Assembly (NCBI RefSeq): GCF_019279795.1
Contig: NC_056732.1
Location: forward strand, 1,078,944,430-1,079,008,429
Source: Protopterus annectens
Lineage: Eukaryota; Chordata; Ceratodontiformes; Protopteridae
Direction: 5' to 3'
DNA: 64,000 nucleotides
In this document: positions 33,491-44,329 of the stretch, piece by piece
Layout of the letters: each line of letters begins with the position of its first letter
Position numbering within the stretch: position 1 is the first letter of the stretch
Made by a program: the position numbers and the translations under genes
Notes under the pieces: generated by a model
What the model saw: only the letters and a program-made list of their open reading frames with translations
Told to the model about the DNA's origin: nothing
Databases searched by the model: none

Positions 33491-34132
33491 GAGCTGCCAG
33501 TGCTGAAATTAGAACCCCTACCTATCTAGCTGTATGTACTACAGTGCTATAGACTTATCGCATGCACCACAAAGCTTATATGGCTAAAGGGTGTTCAACA
33601 GTGCTTCTAAGGTGAATGACAGCAGCAGGCCTTGTAAATTAGCAGAATGGGAGGTTTAATGGATGGAAAAGGCCTCAAAATGCTTTAACCTAGAAACACA
33701 GACACCCACAGGTGCTGGTGCTGAGATTAGAACCCTTACCTATCAAGTTGTATAGTACTATAGTCTACATACTTATCGCATGTGCCACAAAGCTTATACA
33801 GCTGAAGGGTGTCCAAAGATGCTTCTAAGGTGAATGATATCAGAAGGCTTTGTAAAGTAAGGCAATAGGAGGTTTACTGGGCTGAAAAGACATCCAAATG
33901 CTTTAACCTAGAAACACACACAGATATGCAGTTGCCAGTGATGAGTTTAGAGTTCCTGCCTATCTAGTAATATGAACTATACTGCTATGCATTTATCGCA
34001 TGTGTCACAGAGCTTATATGGCTGAAGAGTATCTAAAGGTGCTTCTAATGTGAATGACATTAGCAGGCCTTGTAAAGTAGGGCTATGGGGGTTTTCCTGG
34101 GTGGAAAGGCCTCAAAATGCTTTAATGTAGAA

Positions 34133-34135
<3 letters not shown>

Positions 34136-34203
<68 letters not shown>

Positions 34204-34212
34204 CACACACAT

Positions 34213-34288
<76 letters not shown>
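34136..34288. repeat. Long (CA)n microsatellite
   Basis: About 150 bp of CA, interrupted twice by ATGCAC near 34200-34214, at the last unit of the array. Reading frames through it are artefacts. Confidence 0.95.
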
Positions 34289-34330
34289 GGCAGGTGATGA
34301 GAGATTACAACCCCTACCTCAATACTATTA

Positions 34331-35949
34331 CACAGTGGAGTTCACCTTCATACTGGCACATGCCAGTGGTTACAATTGGTGTGCAAATGTCTGCATCAGG
34401 ACATCACTCTATGCCTTTTAGTGTGTGTCTCTCTCTCTATGGCTGTCTCTGTCTGTGGGTCTCTCTCTATCTGTATCTGTCTGTCTCTCCCTCCCTGTCT
34501 CTGCCTGGCTATAATTGATATATTTATATATGTTACCTATATATATATGTATGCTTATCACACTCAACAGATGCAGATATATTATATATGTGCCACCTAC
34601 AGATAACTGAGGGTAATCCTGTCAGAGGGGGGCGGGGAGAGACAGTTAAGGTGTACATAGCTGTCTGTATGCAAAGACATATATGGACAACACAGTTGTA
34701 TAGTCAGATGTGGGTTTAGACATGGGCTTAATTCTCCAAGTGTAGGAGCATGCCCAGTATGAACTTCAATAGTAAGAGTTGGACTGCATTGCAGAGCTAG
34801 CTGTACTCCGGTCCAGGATTTTGTGTGCTACAGTCAATTGTCTGATGAACCTGTGTAAACAGTCCAGCAACTCGGTGATATACTGGCTGGGGATCTCCTG
34901 GCTGTGTGCTATCCTTATTAACTGAGTCATATCTTGGCGTGGGACAGAGTGCATTGGACTGAGCAGAGTTTTCCATAATATGTGTGGTATATTCTACAGA
35001 GAGCTGTGATTTACTGGTATGTCAGCGGCAGAGCAGTACAGAGTAATGTGATGAACCACTGATAGATATTTATTTACCGACTCCATACACTGCAGGGAAC
35101 CTATGTTACTGCACAAATTGCTGTGGTATGCACATTCTCCATTTGTCTGGCCAGTGGTTCCCCTTCCCCTTATATATGAATCTTTGTCCTTCTGTAGTCC
35201 AGTCACAGGCTTTGTCCACAGTTGCTGCTATGTATTTGTAGTTATGGTGTAAGTGGGGTAGAAGTTGCAACATCACAGACAGGGTTATGGACTTCACATC
35301 TCTGACTGGAACTGATTAGCAGGCTGCCCAACATTGCACCCCTACATCTGCCGTGTTCCTCAGATGGTTTGTGTTGCAGTGTTATTATAAGGCTACATGT
35401 TGGCCAAAGCTGTCAAACACTTACAGACTGACATCTGGACAGGCCCATATATAACACTCATGCCCAGACATGGGGACAGGGTGTTAATATTGCTCTTCCA
35501 AATGTAGACAGTTGGTAGAATGGTTTTGTATTAGCTTGCATTTTCTTATGGGTATGACATCTGCTTCTCAACTGTCTGTCATTGATGTTTCACATCAACC
35601 TTCATTGTTTTGCAAATAGTTTGGCAGGAAAATGCAATGTTATGAGAAGCAGAACAGATATATGAGGCATACGTTTGGACATTCTGTGACATCATGACAT
35701 TCCAGGGGTATGGATGGCGCCCACTGACTTATTGTCAGTACTGACACAGTAACATGGCAGCCATTTATAACCTGGCACTACACTGACTTGTCACAACCTG
35801 CTATTCTACTAGGCACTGTGTAGGTTACTCCGAGATGTGTACTGTCCATATGTATGGCCACCTGTCCCTCCATTGTCCAGCTTTCCTGCAGTAACAAATA
35901 TTGACTTCTGGACAGTGTGTACAACTCCTACTGTAGGTGCAGCTGACAT
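34331..35949. other. No recognisable gene
   Basis: Contains a (TC)-rich simple stretch (34425-34505) and a short TATA-rich segment (34518-34550). The remainder is unassigned decayed sequence. Confidence 0.5.
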
Positions 35950-36035
35950 GCAAAATAGTTGGTACAGCCAGTCTCAAACCACAGACCCTGCTAACCACAG
36001 TACTGTACTTAGACCACTAAGCCATAACAGCCAAT
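35950..36035 (-). repeat. tRNA-derived SINE head (minus strand)
   Basis: The minus strand has A-box TGGCTTAGTGG (about 36025-36015) and B-box GGTTTGAGACT (about 35980-35970), with spacing like a real tRNA. The B-box is identical to two units of the array at 16262-16468, so it is probably the same SINE family. No tail is seen. Confidence 0.5.
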
Positions 36036-36139
36036 AGCAAGTGCTGTCTACATCCTGACAGTATTAACCACGCACAGACATAGCACATTGACCCCTGCAT
36101 ATTGTGGACATGGAACAAGTTATCAAGTTGATTGGGACA

Positions 36140-36600
36140 GCTGTGAGAATGTGTGGTCTGCTGCTATTACCCTACAAACATAAATGTTACTGCATTTCTA
36201 TAGGAACACAGGTATGTTGGAAGAAGGGGGGCATACCTCTTAATTGTACAAATTTCCACAGACTGTCCAGATGTTTGCTTCATATCTTGGGTCCATTTAG
36301 CATAGTACTGTGGTTGCCTTGGAAAATACTGGCATATCATTAAAGACCGAAGTTAGAAAGTAATAACAGACATTTGAGTTTCAGACTTCTTACCCTTCGG
36401 AGAGTTAATCCAACTGCAAGACCTATGGTAATATCACTGTCTAAGTTTGTAAGAGCACTGTTTCATAACTGTCACTATTTGTGGCCCTTTGCCACACATT
36501 TATTTATGGCTTTGTTCAGATGACTTGCTGTGATAGGCTGAGAAGTGTGATTGGGACTCCAACTTTGACATCCATGCATGTGACCTATGACCCTGCAGTT
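36140..36600 (+). repeat. Dispersed repeat, copy 2 (pair at 28030-28540)
   Basis: Same ordered blocks as the copy at 28030, in the same orientation, with many substitutions. It lies close to the Harbinger transposase relic; copy 1 lies 2 kb beyond the Myb-like relic. It could therefore be part of the transposon or a duplicated segment. Confidence 0.5.
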
Positions 36601-36969
36601 TCTTAGTCCCCCACATATACTGCAGTGAGTTTTGGCACCTTGGGGACTACTGCATATTCTGGGGCAGCCAGTATTTGCTGGACATTTCCTGTTGTCCCAC
36701 ATGGTTGTCAGCTATCTGCTGTTAGCCCTGTAGCCCATCCCATTCCCTTGCATACATGCAGCAATGCCATAGATATGCTACTACAGTCTACTACTCCATT
36801 CATTTGTTGTTGAGAAGAGTGACTTACCGTGTGCCAGCAGCAGTTGTAAGAACAGTGCTTCAGGGCTGACTCTGCCTGATGCACGCAGTATACAGCCTAT
36901 ACATGGTAAGGTACAGGTAGTGTGATGTGTGTGTGGCATCCTTTTTGCTGTGTGTGCAAATCAGAGTGA

Positions 36970-37700
36970 GGTGTCAGTTCCTGGGTCCCTAGAGTGTCAG
37001 TGTATGTGCTATGCATTGCCTCTTTGCCAAGGCCAGGGTGTACTGGTCACGCCTATGTCTGCCTACAGGGACAGGCTCAGGGGGTTCCTCCTTCAAGTGC
37101 TCATGTGCCTGTGGGGACCTTGGCAATGGTGGGGGGGGGCTGTGTCTCTCTTCCCTGTGATGTTCCTGCTGCAGCTGTTTCCACAGGATCATATTGTGTG
37201 AATGGCAGATACTATGAATATGTGTGCACATGTGGCTGGAGAGTACTGCAGGGCTTTACCAGATATGTCAAGGTAGCGGAACGTGACTTGAGCAGCCAAA
37301 ACACATGCTCTATGATGTTCCTAGTTTGTGCGTGTGCCTCATTATGGTGTTCTTCAGTAGGTGTGTGTGCATTTCTGATGGGTGTCATCATCCACAGTTC
37401 CAGTGCATAGCCAGCATCCCCCACTAGATGGCCGTATGGGATGTCCCCCCTGACAACTGCCTGGTACAGCTGTGATGCATGCCAGATGGAGGAGTCATGC
37501 TAACTGCCAGGGCTGCCAACACACAAACTGATGATAATACCCTGAGCATTGCATACAACTTGGGAGTTGGTGGAGTAATATCCCTTGCGGTTGATGTAGA
37601 CACTACCCTCCTCACCAGGTGGTGCTTTGATGTGCACATGAGTGCAATCTATGGCACCCAGTATCTCTGGCTAGTGTGCTACATGGTGGAAGAAACGCAT
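36970..37700 (-). pseudogene. PIF/Harbinger DDE transposase, C-terminal half
   Basis: The minus strand from about 37670 reads EILGAIDCTHVHIKAPPGEE (first catalytic Asp), then VYINRKGYYSTNSQVVCNAQ and a GSPGS-stop-HDSSIWHAS segment. After VVRGDIPYGH comes VGDAGYALELWMMTP (second Asp), then HNEAHAQTRNIIEHVFWLLK (catalytic Glu region). A further frame (37231-36989) gives a C-terminal tail with HRRDQYTLALAKR. These motifs are diagnostic of Harbinger transposase (HARBI1 relatives), which cuts and reinserts the transposon. One TAG and a frameshift disable it. The N-terminal half was not found nearby. The Myb-like relic at 23900 could be its partner. Confidence 0.8.
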
Positions 37701-38615
37701 ATTGGTGGTCCTCTCCTCAGGGGTGCTGGGGAAATAAATGTGCTCACTGGCATGTGTTAGCATGACATCCAGGGCAGCAGCAACCCCTATCATTTTGCCA
37801 GTTAAAATTCCCAAGTGTGTACTCCAATGCTGCAGAGTATGTGGGAAAAATCAGATTGAAGGGTGTCTGCATACTTTATACTGATGTGCTGTAGATGCAG
37901 CCTGTGTGATTGGCTTACTGTGATACATTCCACCTGCCAGCTGAATTATTGAGGTGTTTGACTGGGCCAGTGTGAGTGGCAGAGGGTTTATTAGTCATTT
38001 ATAGTTGATTGGCTTTTCTAAGCTATTTCCTTTATTTTTTATTTTGTTTTCAATTTCTTCCACTTCTAAGTCCACAGCTCTCTGCGCAGACCCATGTCTC
38101 CAGTGGAAATATTGCTCAGCAGATGTGACCCTCCCCTGTACATGAGCATGCTTAGCTTTTCTTTAACCAGCTAAGCACAGCTTAGCAGCCTCAGACACAC
38201 ACCCCTGCTTAGCTGTGCTTAGCTGAGCACAAACAGGAGCCACTGAGCTCCAATGTGCTTACACAAACCATGACACTCCTCCTTTTCATGTCAGCTCTCT
38301 CTTCTGTCGACGTTACCATTGTTCTAGCCCTTACACAGTTAGTACCTGCGAACATGGTGGCCCATTTTGCTATTCAATAAACTTAGCTCATTTATATACA
38401 CCTAATTGCGTATACCCTAGATACTGCACTACACCAGAACATATGTCCTTATCAACCACTATAACCTGTCATTGCATGACTCTGCATGCTGGCCAGTATA
38501 ATGGGAAACTTCAGTATAACTTTAAATATCATATTTTACTATTTTATTTTTTTTTTTTTTGCAAACTAGTATGTTTGTGTGTTGCTGCGCACCAATTAAA
38601 CATGACATATGTGAT
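37701..38615. other. Unidentified; cluster of GCTTAGC/GCTAAGC words
   Basis: 37700-37780 may continue the transposase upstream (FPSTPEERTTNMRFFHH on the minus strand). At 38150-38225 the words GCTTAGC, GCTAAGC and GCTTAGC recur within 75 bp, comparable to the cluster at 16108-16130. A T-rich run is at 38541-38560. No gene. Confidence 0.35.
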
Positions 38616-39186
38616 TATTAGAACATCTAGGAGATATTAGAAATGTAAGGCTTGATAGTCCTGTGGCTAGTCATTTTCACAAAGAACATGGAGGTTTGGA
38701 GAGAGATTTAATTTTTAGTGTTATAGCCAAAGCCTATGGGGTGGGGGGACACCATAGTTTTCGGAGGAGGTTATTAAATATGGAATCTAAATATATTATT
38801 AATTTCAATATTCTCTATCCTAATGGCATGAATTTGGAAATATGAATAGCAGTGGTGGAAATATTGTGCTATTTATTATCAGTATATAAATATTTAATAT
38901 ATAATAAATATAGATAGAAGTGTTTTGTAAAAATTTTGTAAAAATTTTGGCAAATGTGGCTTTAAATTTTGAAACAATGTTAATTGATTTCAATTAATAA
39001 ATTGTTCAGGTGGTTCTTATAGAATTGTCTTTGTGAATGTGAACTATTCCATTTGAAGGTGAAGGTGGAGGTACCAGAATCACAATAAATTTTATATATT
39101 CAGTCTGTGCTGCTATCTCCATTGCTATATAGTTTGGTGTATCCTGTCTGTGGTGGCTGTTTTCAGCTATTTTGGTGTTTTTTGGT
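38616..39186 (+). mobile_element. PLE-B partial unit (pseudo-LTR)
   Basis: 571 bp nearly identical to 42298-42875, the last part of the following full unit. It begins inside the endonuclease coding sequence (TSHFHKEHGG part) and ends at TTTTTTGGT, where the full unit begins. This is a 5'-truncated unit in tandem before a full one, the same arrangement as in PLE-A. Small indels (for example near 38738-38746) have damaged its coding remnant (38663-38845). Confidence 0.87.
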
Positions 39187-39193
39187 GATTACA

Positions 39194-39864
39194 ATGTTTA
39201 GCAATGGAGCAGCGGGACCACCAGTGGTTGCAAGGAGCAACCCGAACGTTTTTGATTTAACTTCTATTTGGAAGGAGAGAGAAAAGTGGTTTGCCTCTAA
39301 TGACCCATGGGTATGTGGCGTTAATGATTGTTCCATGAAGTTTGAAGAGTTAGAAAAACTAATGGTGAAAGAAGCGACTGTCTTTTATGACCTGAGACTG
39401 TTGGAAAAATATGTCAGTTCCAACATCACACCAAGGGGACTCAGAGTGGATCGTTTACCTGCTTATGAATTCTCTGATGAGGATTCAGATCTCTTTGCAG
39501 AATGGAAAGAAATCTCCTTACAGTGCAACTTGGGTTGGTTGAAGGTGCTTATCAAGCGCAATGAAAGAGCGCTCAGTAAAATACGTTCTAATATCATAGA
39601 ACTCCAAGAAACTTTGACAAACAAGTCCTCGGAAGTAGATTTCGAACAGAATCTTAAGGATATAAAATGAGAGTTTCCAAAACTGAAATACAGGTGATAC
39701 AGCGCAAAAAGAAAAAAATTGCAAGAGATACTGATGACTACAGTACGGGGAAGATTTTTTCTTGGCAATACAGCTTTAAGAGGGGCATGGTAGATCTGCT
39801 ATTAAAAACAGTAGAAGCAGATCCCGCGGCTTTAGAGACACTTCCACGTCATCTGTGGAGATGA
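39194..39864 (+). pseudogene. PLE-B N-terminal domain
   Basis: Starts at an ATG 8 bp after the unit boundary (MFSNGAAGPPVVARSNPNVF) and runs to TGA at 39668-39670. There an overlapping frame (from 39667) carries on with KKKIARDTDDYSTGKIFSWQ to 39864. The segment EKYVSSNITPRGLR followed by predicted helices matches in arrangement the PKGLR segment of PLE-A. The K-K-K and DDY-S-GKI-SW tract precedes RT in vertebrate PLEs. The overlapping ATGA could be read as a start-stop overlap, but a simple frameshift of one long ORF is more likely. Confidence 0.7.
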
Positions 39865-41390
39865 GTTCCGTGGGAAGAAAGAGCATTTCTTTTGATGATC
39901 TGAATACGGAAGGTGCATCAGGGTCTAGTGGTTCAAAAGAGACATTTCTATCTGATAAAGAGAGTCCGATCCAAAAGAAAGGGCGTAGTAGGCAAAGGAT
40001 AAAAGACATTGACTTTGCGACTGAGATACAAAAAACAGTTGAATGTGGACTTGAGTCTTGTAATGGTGGTGGGGAGAAATCTGTGTCCAATGGCCATATT
40101 GATTTTTCTGCAGGTGAGGATTTAAGCATCATTAATCTCTCTGATTTGTGTATCACTGATAATATGAAACATGTTTTATGTAAAGGGACTAAGTTTGTTC
40201 CAACTCATATTCCCTCGTTGGCAGATGTGATGTTAGAGGCCAAAGAGTTTTGTAGAAAATTACATCTTAAACTTTTCTTTGCTAACAATGGGAAAGGAAC
40301 AGTTAATGTTGTAGATGAAATGAATGATGTGTCTGTTTTAGACAGTTCATTAATGGAGATGTCTGTACATGAAAACGAAGCAATAGACATTTTTCAGGAT
40401 TTGGAATTTTGTTCAACTTCTGTTCCTGTTTTTGAATATTGTACTGGTTATGGGAAGTTTAAAATTCCCAAGGTACCCTATGTTAGTGAATTTGTTCCTC
40501 CAAAAACAAATTACAACATAAATGTTTTTGAGAAAACATTAAGTAAACAAATCGTGAAGGAATTTGGGTTATTTAAAAAACATTCAATGTGTTACAATCT
40601 TTCTAAAGTAGAATGGCAAGCTTTGTGTGAAATAAGGGAGCACAGTGATAAATATGTATTTACAAAATCTGATAAAGGTGGTAATTGGGTAATTTTACAC
40701 AGGGAGAGATATAATTCTCTAGTATTAGATTTGTTATCTGATAATAATATTTATGCAAGCTTGCCAACAAATCCCAAGGTGGAATTCAACAGTGCCTTAT
40801 ATGACCTACTTGAAAGGGTTGAATGTTTGGGATTCTTTACATCCGGAGATGTTAAGAAATTGTTTATCAAGAATCCAAAAGATGCTAGATTTTTTATTAT
40901 CCCAAAGGTACATAAGGATTTGAGAAATCCACCTGGGCAACCAATTGTATCAGGGAGAGGTGCTTTTTCACAAAATGTTGGTATGTTTTTGGACTCAGTA
41001 TTGAAAGGTTATTTACCAAGGATACCCTCACATGTAAAGAACACTAGGGACGTTTGTGTTTATTTTAAAGAAGTTACTTGGGAAAATGACTTTTACTGGG
41101 TCAGTGTGGATATTACATCATTGTGCACCTGCATTAATATCAGTTGGGGACTTGGGGAGGTAGGTAAATTATTGGGTGAAGGTCCACAAACTTCCTTTGT
41201 TATTAGCCTGTTGGAATTTTGCCTTACACATAATTATTTCGAGTTTGAAAAGAAATTTTTTTTGCAGAAGGATGGCACTGCGATGGGTGCCTGTTTTGCT
41301 CCTTCTTATGCCATTATTTTTATGGGGTATTTTGAAAATTTGTTTGTGTATCCTAATAATTTTTTTTCAAAACAAGGTGGTCAAATATAA
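39855..41390 (+). CDS. PLE-B reverse transcriptase, long open segment
   Basis: 511 codons open without a stop, continuing the frame-shifted N-terminal part. It has a Ser/Lys/Gly-rich linker, then NMKHVLCKGTKFVPTHIPSL (RT N-terminal region), KYVFTKSDKGGNWV (fingers), FFIIPKVHKDLRNPPGQPIV, motif A (VSVDITSLCTCIN) and motif B (DGTAMGACFAPSYAIIFMGY). The aromatic residue after SL in motif A is Cys instead of the usual Tyr. The frame is lost at a T8 run near 41360, before the catalytic DD box, so the piece alone lacks part of the active site. It copies element RNA at a nicked target in the family. Confidence 0.85.
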   Translation: MEMSSVGRKSISFDDLNTEGASGSSGSKETFLSDKESPIQKKGRSRQRIKDIDFATEIQKTVECGLESCNGGGEKSVSNGHIDFSAGEDLSIINLSDLCITDNMKHVLCKGTKFVPTHIPSLADVMLEAKEFCRKLHLKLFFANNGKGTVNVVDEMNDVSVLDSSLMEMSVHENEAIDIFQDLEFCSTSVPVFEYCTGYGKFKIPKVPYVSEFVPPKTNYNINVFEKTLSKQIVKEFGLFKKHSMCYNLSKVEWQALCEIREHSDKYVFTKSDKGGNWVILHRERYNSLVLDLLSDNNIYASLPTNPKVEFNSALYDLLERVECLGFFTSGDVKKLFIKNPKDARFFIIPKVHKDLRNPPGQPIVSGRGAFSQNVGMFLDSVLKGYLPRIPSHVKNTRDVCVYFKEVTWENDFYWVSVDITSLCTCINISWGLGEVGKLLGEGPQTSFVISLLEFCLTHNYFEFEKKFFLQKDGTAMGACFAPSYAIIFMGYFENLFVYPNNFFSKQGGQI

Positions 41391-42534
41391 AAGATTTATT
41401 GATGACCTCTTGTTTTTATGCAAGGGGGACCCTAAAGAATTTGAAGAGTTTATTTCTAGCTTAAAAACTAATCCATGTGGGTTGGATTTTACTTTTAATT
41501 TAGGTGGAGACAAAATTCAATATTTAGATGTGGAATTTTATGTGGGATCAGATGGAAAGATATAACATAAACCATTCCACAAGACCACAGCGGTTAACAA
41601 CTTTTTACATGCATCTAGTATGCATAGTGTCCATCTTATCGAATCATTGCCAATTGGGGAATTTAAACGTATTGCAGGCAATATTTCAGAAAAGGACAAA
41701 TTTAAAGTGGAATTCGACTGAGTACATGAGAAATTATGTGCTAGAGGGTATTCCTATGAAAGGGTAATGTCATCTAGAGTTAAAGTAGAGAAAGAGTTGG
41801 GGTTATTGCATTATGATCAAGGTTCCTTAGGTAAGGTAAGAAAATATAAGAACATGAACAACAGAAATGGGGGAAATGATGACACTATAGTAAGTGATGA
41901 GAAAGACAGGATATTTTTTGTCAATAGGTTTTCAGCTTTTCCCCCTATTTTAAGAAAACTGGTGATGTCATTGTGGCCTATCATTAATAGTGATGAAAAT
42001 TTGAAAAACATTATTCCCAAGGAGGTGATTTTTTCTTATGGTAGGTTTCAAAATTTGAAGGAGCTAGTAAGAAATAAAGGCAGAAGGAAAAAGATGGCTA
42101 ACGCAGGTGCATATGCATGTGGTAGATGCAAAGTATGTGATAAGATCAGAAATTTGGATGGTACTAGGATCAATGGCATTTTATATAATGCCATTGATCA
42201 TTTTGATTGTAATTCATTTGGGGTAATCTATGCTATTGGGTATAATTGTCCAGTACAAAAATGGTATTTGGGACAAACCAAGTGTAAGGTAAAATTAAGA
42301 ATATTAGAACATCTAGGAGATATTAGAAATGTAAGGCTTGATAGTCCTGTGGCTAGTCATTTTCACAAAGAACATGGAGGTTCGGAGAGAGATTTAATTT
42401 TTAGTGTTATAGCCAAACCCTATGGGGTGGGGGGGACAAACCATAGTTTTCAGAGGAGGTTATTAAATATGGAATCTAAATATATTATTAATTTCAATAC
42501 TCTCTATCCTAATGGCATGAATTTGGAAATATGA
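41358..42534 (+). pseudogene. PLE-B RT palm end and GIY-YIG endonuclease
   Basis: After the T-run frameshift, the next frame (to 41565) has KRFIDDLLFLCKGD, the catalytic FIDD box at about 41398, and QYLDVEF. A further shift near 41560 breaks the thumb. The last piece (41767-42534, 255 codons) carries NLKELVRNKGRR, CGRCKVC, then GVIYAIGYNCPVQKWYLGQT (GIY-YIG core), RILEHLGDI and HFHKEHGG. It ends LEI at 42534 and is open throughout. GIY-YIG nicks the target to provide the primer. Confidence 0.85.
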
Positions 42535-43295
42535 ATAGCAGTGGTGGAAATATTGTGCTATTTATTATCAGTATATAAATATTTAATATATAATCAATAT
42601 AGATAGAAGTGTTTTGTAAAAAATTTGTAAAAATTTTGGCAAATGTGGCTTTAAATTTTGAAACAATGTTAACTGATTTCAATTAATGAATTATTCTGGT
42701 GGTTCTTATAGACTTGTTTTTGTGAATGTGAACTATTCCATTTGAAGGCGAAGGCCGAGGTACCAGAATCACAATAAATTTTATATATTCAGTCTGTGCT
42801 GCTATCTCCGTTGCTATATAGTTTGGTGTATCCTGTCTGTGGTGGCTGTTTTCAGCTATTTTGGTGTTTTTTGGTAAAAAAAAAAGGTTTTAGTTTTCAA
42901 TTAATTGCATCACTTTTAAATGTCAATGGCCATAGTTTTGGCCATTTGCATGCCTACTCCGCCTAATACATGCTACTCCACCTAATACATGCTTTTATTT
43001 GAGTTTTATTTTTACATTCTGGTACACAGTTAGTAACTGCATACATTTTTCCTGCAGAAACGGCACCTACAAGGATGCCTTTCTGCTTCCTGGATCACAA
43101 AATCACCTCATTTGCATGGTTTTCACCAGGAGATGAGGTGATTTGCATTCCGTGATTGCTTCCATGTCTGCACAGTGCTGGAAAGCTCATGCACACCCCC
43201 ACCCTTGTTTCCTGGATTGCACTGCAGACATGTTCCATGTCCAAGCATTAACATTATTCCGACACAGAAAATAGCTCTGTTTAGGCTTTATTGAA
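42535..43295. other. PLE-B 3' region and unassigned flank
   Basis: 42535-42875 is the AT-rich 3' region of PLE-B. 42876-43295 starts with an A10 run and is otherwise unassigned. Two near-identical short segments, CCGCCTAATACATGCTACTCC and CACCTAATACATGC (42959-42990), form a small local duplication. Confidence 0.55.
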
Positions 43296-43620
43296 TTACT
43301 CCCAGAGTCTTCTTGTAGTTTTTCCTACATAATAAGCCAGGAAGGACACACAGGTGACTAAATACATCACACTGGTAGTGCCACAGTTATAAGACCTTGG
43401 GCAACCAATACTTTTGTCAAATCCATCAACACTTACATAGGGACCATTGTTCACATATTTACAGTATTTACATTTTCCACATTTTGCCAACTTCCTCCTT
43501 ATGTGTTTTGTTTGATCTCTGTCCTTAATACTTTCTAAATAGTCCTTAATATTGTTTTCCTTTACAGTAAACAATCTGAGGAAAATTACCCAGTTTGCCT
43601 TTAAGCTCCTGGGCGAAAGT
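43296..43620 (-). pseudogene. Fragment of a third Penelope-like family (GIY-YIG region)
   Basis: The minus strand reads SLKANWVIFLRLFTVKENNI, then RRKLAKCGKCKYCKYV (C-x2-C-x2-C cluster as in PLE-A and PLE-B) and GTTSVMYLVTCVSF with YYVGKTTRRL, a GIY-YIG core. It differs from both other families. It ends at about 43296 just after the core, so it is truncated on both sides. The first codon of the open piece is TTG at 43574; coding similarity extends upstream to about 43615. Confidence 0.7.
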
Positions 43621-44329
43621 CAAATTCCAAATTTATTGACAATCCTACTGATCAAATATGTTTTTTTGATATAGTGTATAACCATAGCCAGATTTTTGCA
43701 TGGCGTACACAATATTTTGCTTCTTGGGTTAAAAGCACAGAGTTACTAAAAGTGTTGACATGTTTTATTTAGTGGTCTGTTATTTAATTTAAGTTTGCAG
43801 TGTTTATTTCTTATTTTTCTGGTTACTGTGATTAGTGGTATGTGAAGGTGCTAGCCAAGTCTCTCTGTTATATGATCTCAATGTACTTAGAGAAATAGTC
43901 TACATACAGCAGATAATTATGTTCTTTGTATGAAACAACTAAACTCATACCTTATTCTGTGCAAGACCTGTGTGATAGTTTTGTCTCTTGTATTCTGGTT
44001 ATAAATAGCTGTACAGAGCTTACATTTCAGCATATGTTTCTCAAATTTGTTCTAACATTTTAGGCAACTGTAAAACATCACTTGCTCTTTCATTACACTT
44101 GATAAGGCCTAAATTAGATTATTAATACTAATGTTCTCAAATGACTAGAAGTAGGTCTGGACAACCATACATGATGACTCCTTTCAGCAGCTGCATTTCT
44201 CTCTCTTCTCTGGCACTCAAACTCATTTAATTTGTCAGCAGTAGCAGCAGCACAACGCAAGGAACCAGAAGATCATTTTCTGGCAAATCTTCATTCTGTT
44301 CCTCAAGAGGCAGTCTACCATATGTGTGG
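43621..44329. other. No recognisable gene
   Basis: AT-rich, no frames. May include the rest of the third PLE fragment in decayed form (43620-43760 on the minus strand). Confidence 0.4.

Larger units (their letters stand above)
32400..34330 (-). repeat. Tandem tRNA-like/(CA)n array
   Basis: Units of roughly 215-260 bp (two longer ones at the left) share, on the plus strand, GCTTCTAAGGTGAATGACAT (32524, 33114, 33345, 33602, 33819, 34040), a middle ending in AAATGCTTTAA-CTAGAAACACAC with a CA run of varying length, and GATTAGAACCCCTACCTATC. The reverse complement of the last block is a B-box-like GGTTCTAATCC. About 50 bp upstream on that strand, GTGGCACA-ATGATAA may be a decayed A-box. The units look like tandem copies of a tRNA-derived sequence with a microsatellite in each spacer. 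Confidence 0.55.
39187..42875 (+). mobile_element. PLE-B full unit
   Basis: Second Penelope-like family, about 3.7 kb, clearly different from PLE-A in protein sequence. The 5' boundary is set by the tandem junction, the 3' end by loss of similarity at 42875, where an A10 run begins. It encodes an N-terminal helical domain, RT and GIY-YIG endonuclease in several frames. Confidence 0.87.

Noticed and set aside
34060..34297. Long frames on both strands through CA/TG repeats (also at 19835-20080, 32295-32562, 33280-33552)
   Set aside because: Dipeptide-repeat translations of microsatellites, open in several frames at once; no coding value.
39040..39186. Hammerhead ribozyme in the PLE-B pseudo-LTR
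   Set aside because: I looked for CUGANGA and GAAA around the AATAAA at the equivalent position and found no matching core; only the AATAAATT word is shared.
39667..39864. Separate small gene overlapping the first PLE-B frame by ATGA
   Set aside because: Its content is the usual continuation of the PLE N-terminal region, so a frameshift in one long ORF explains it better than translational coupling.
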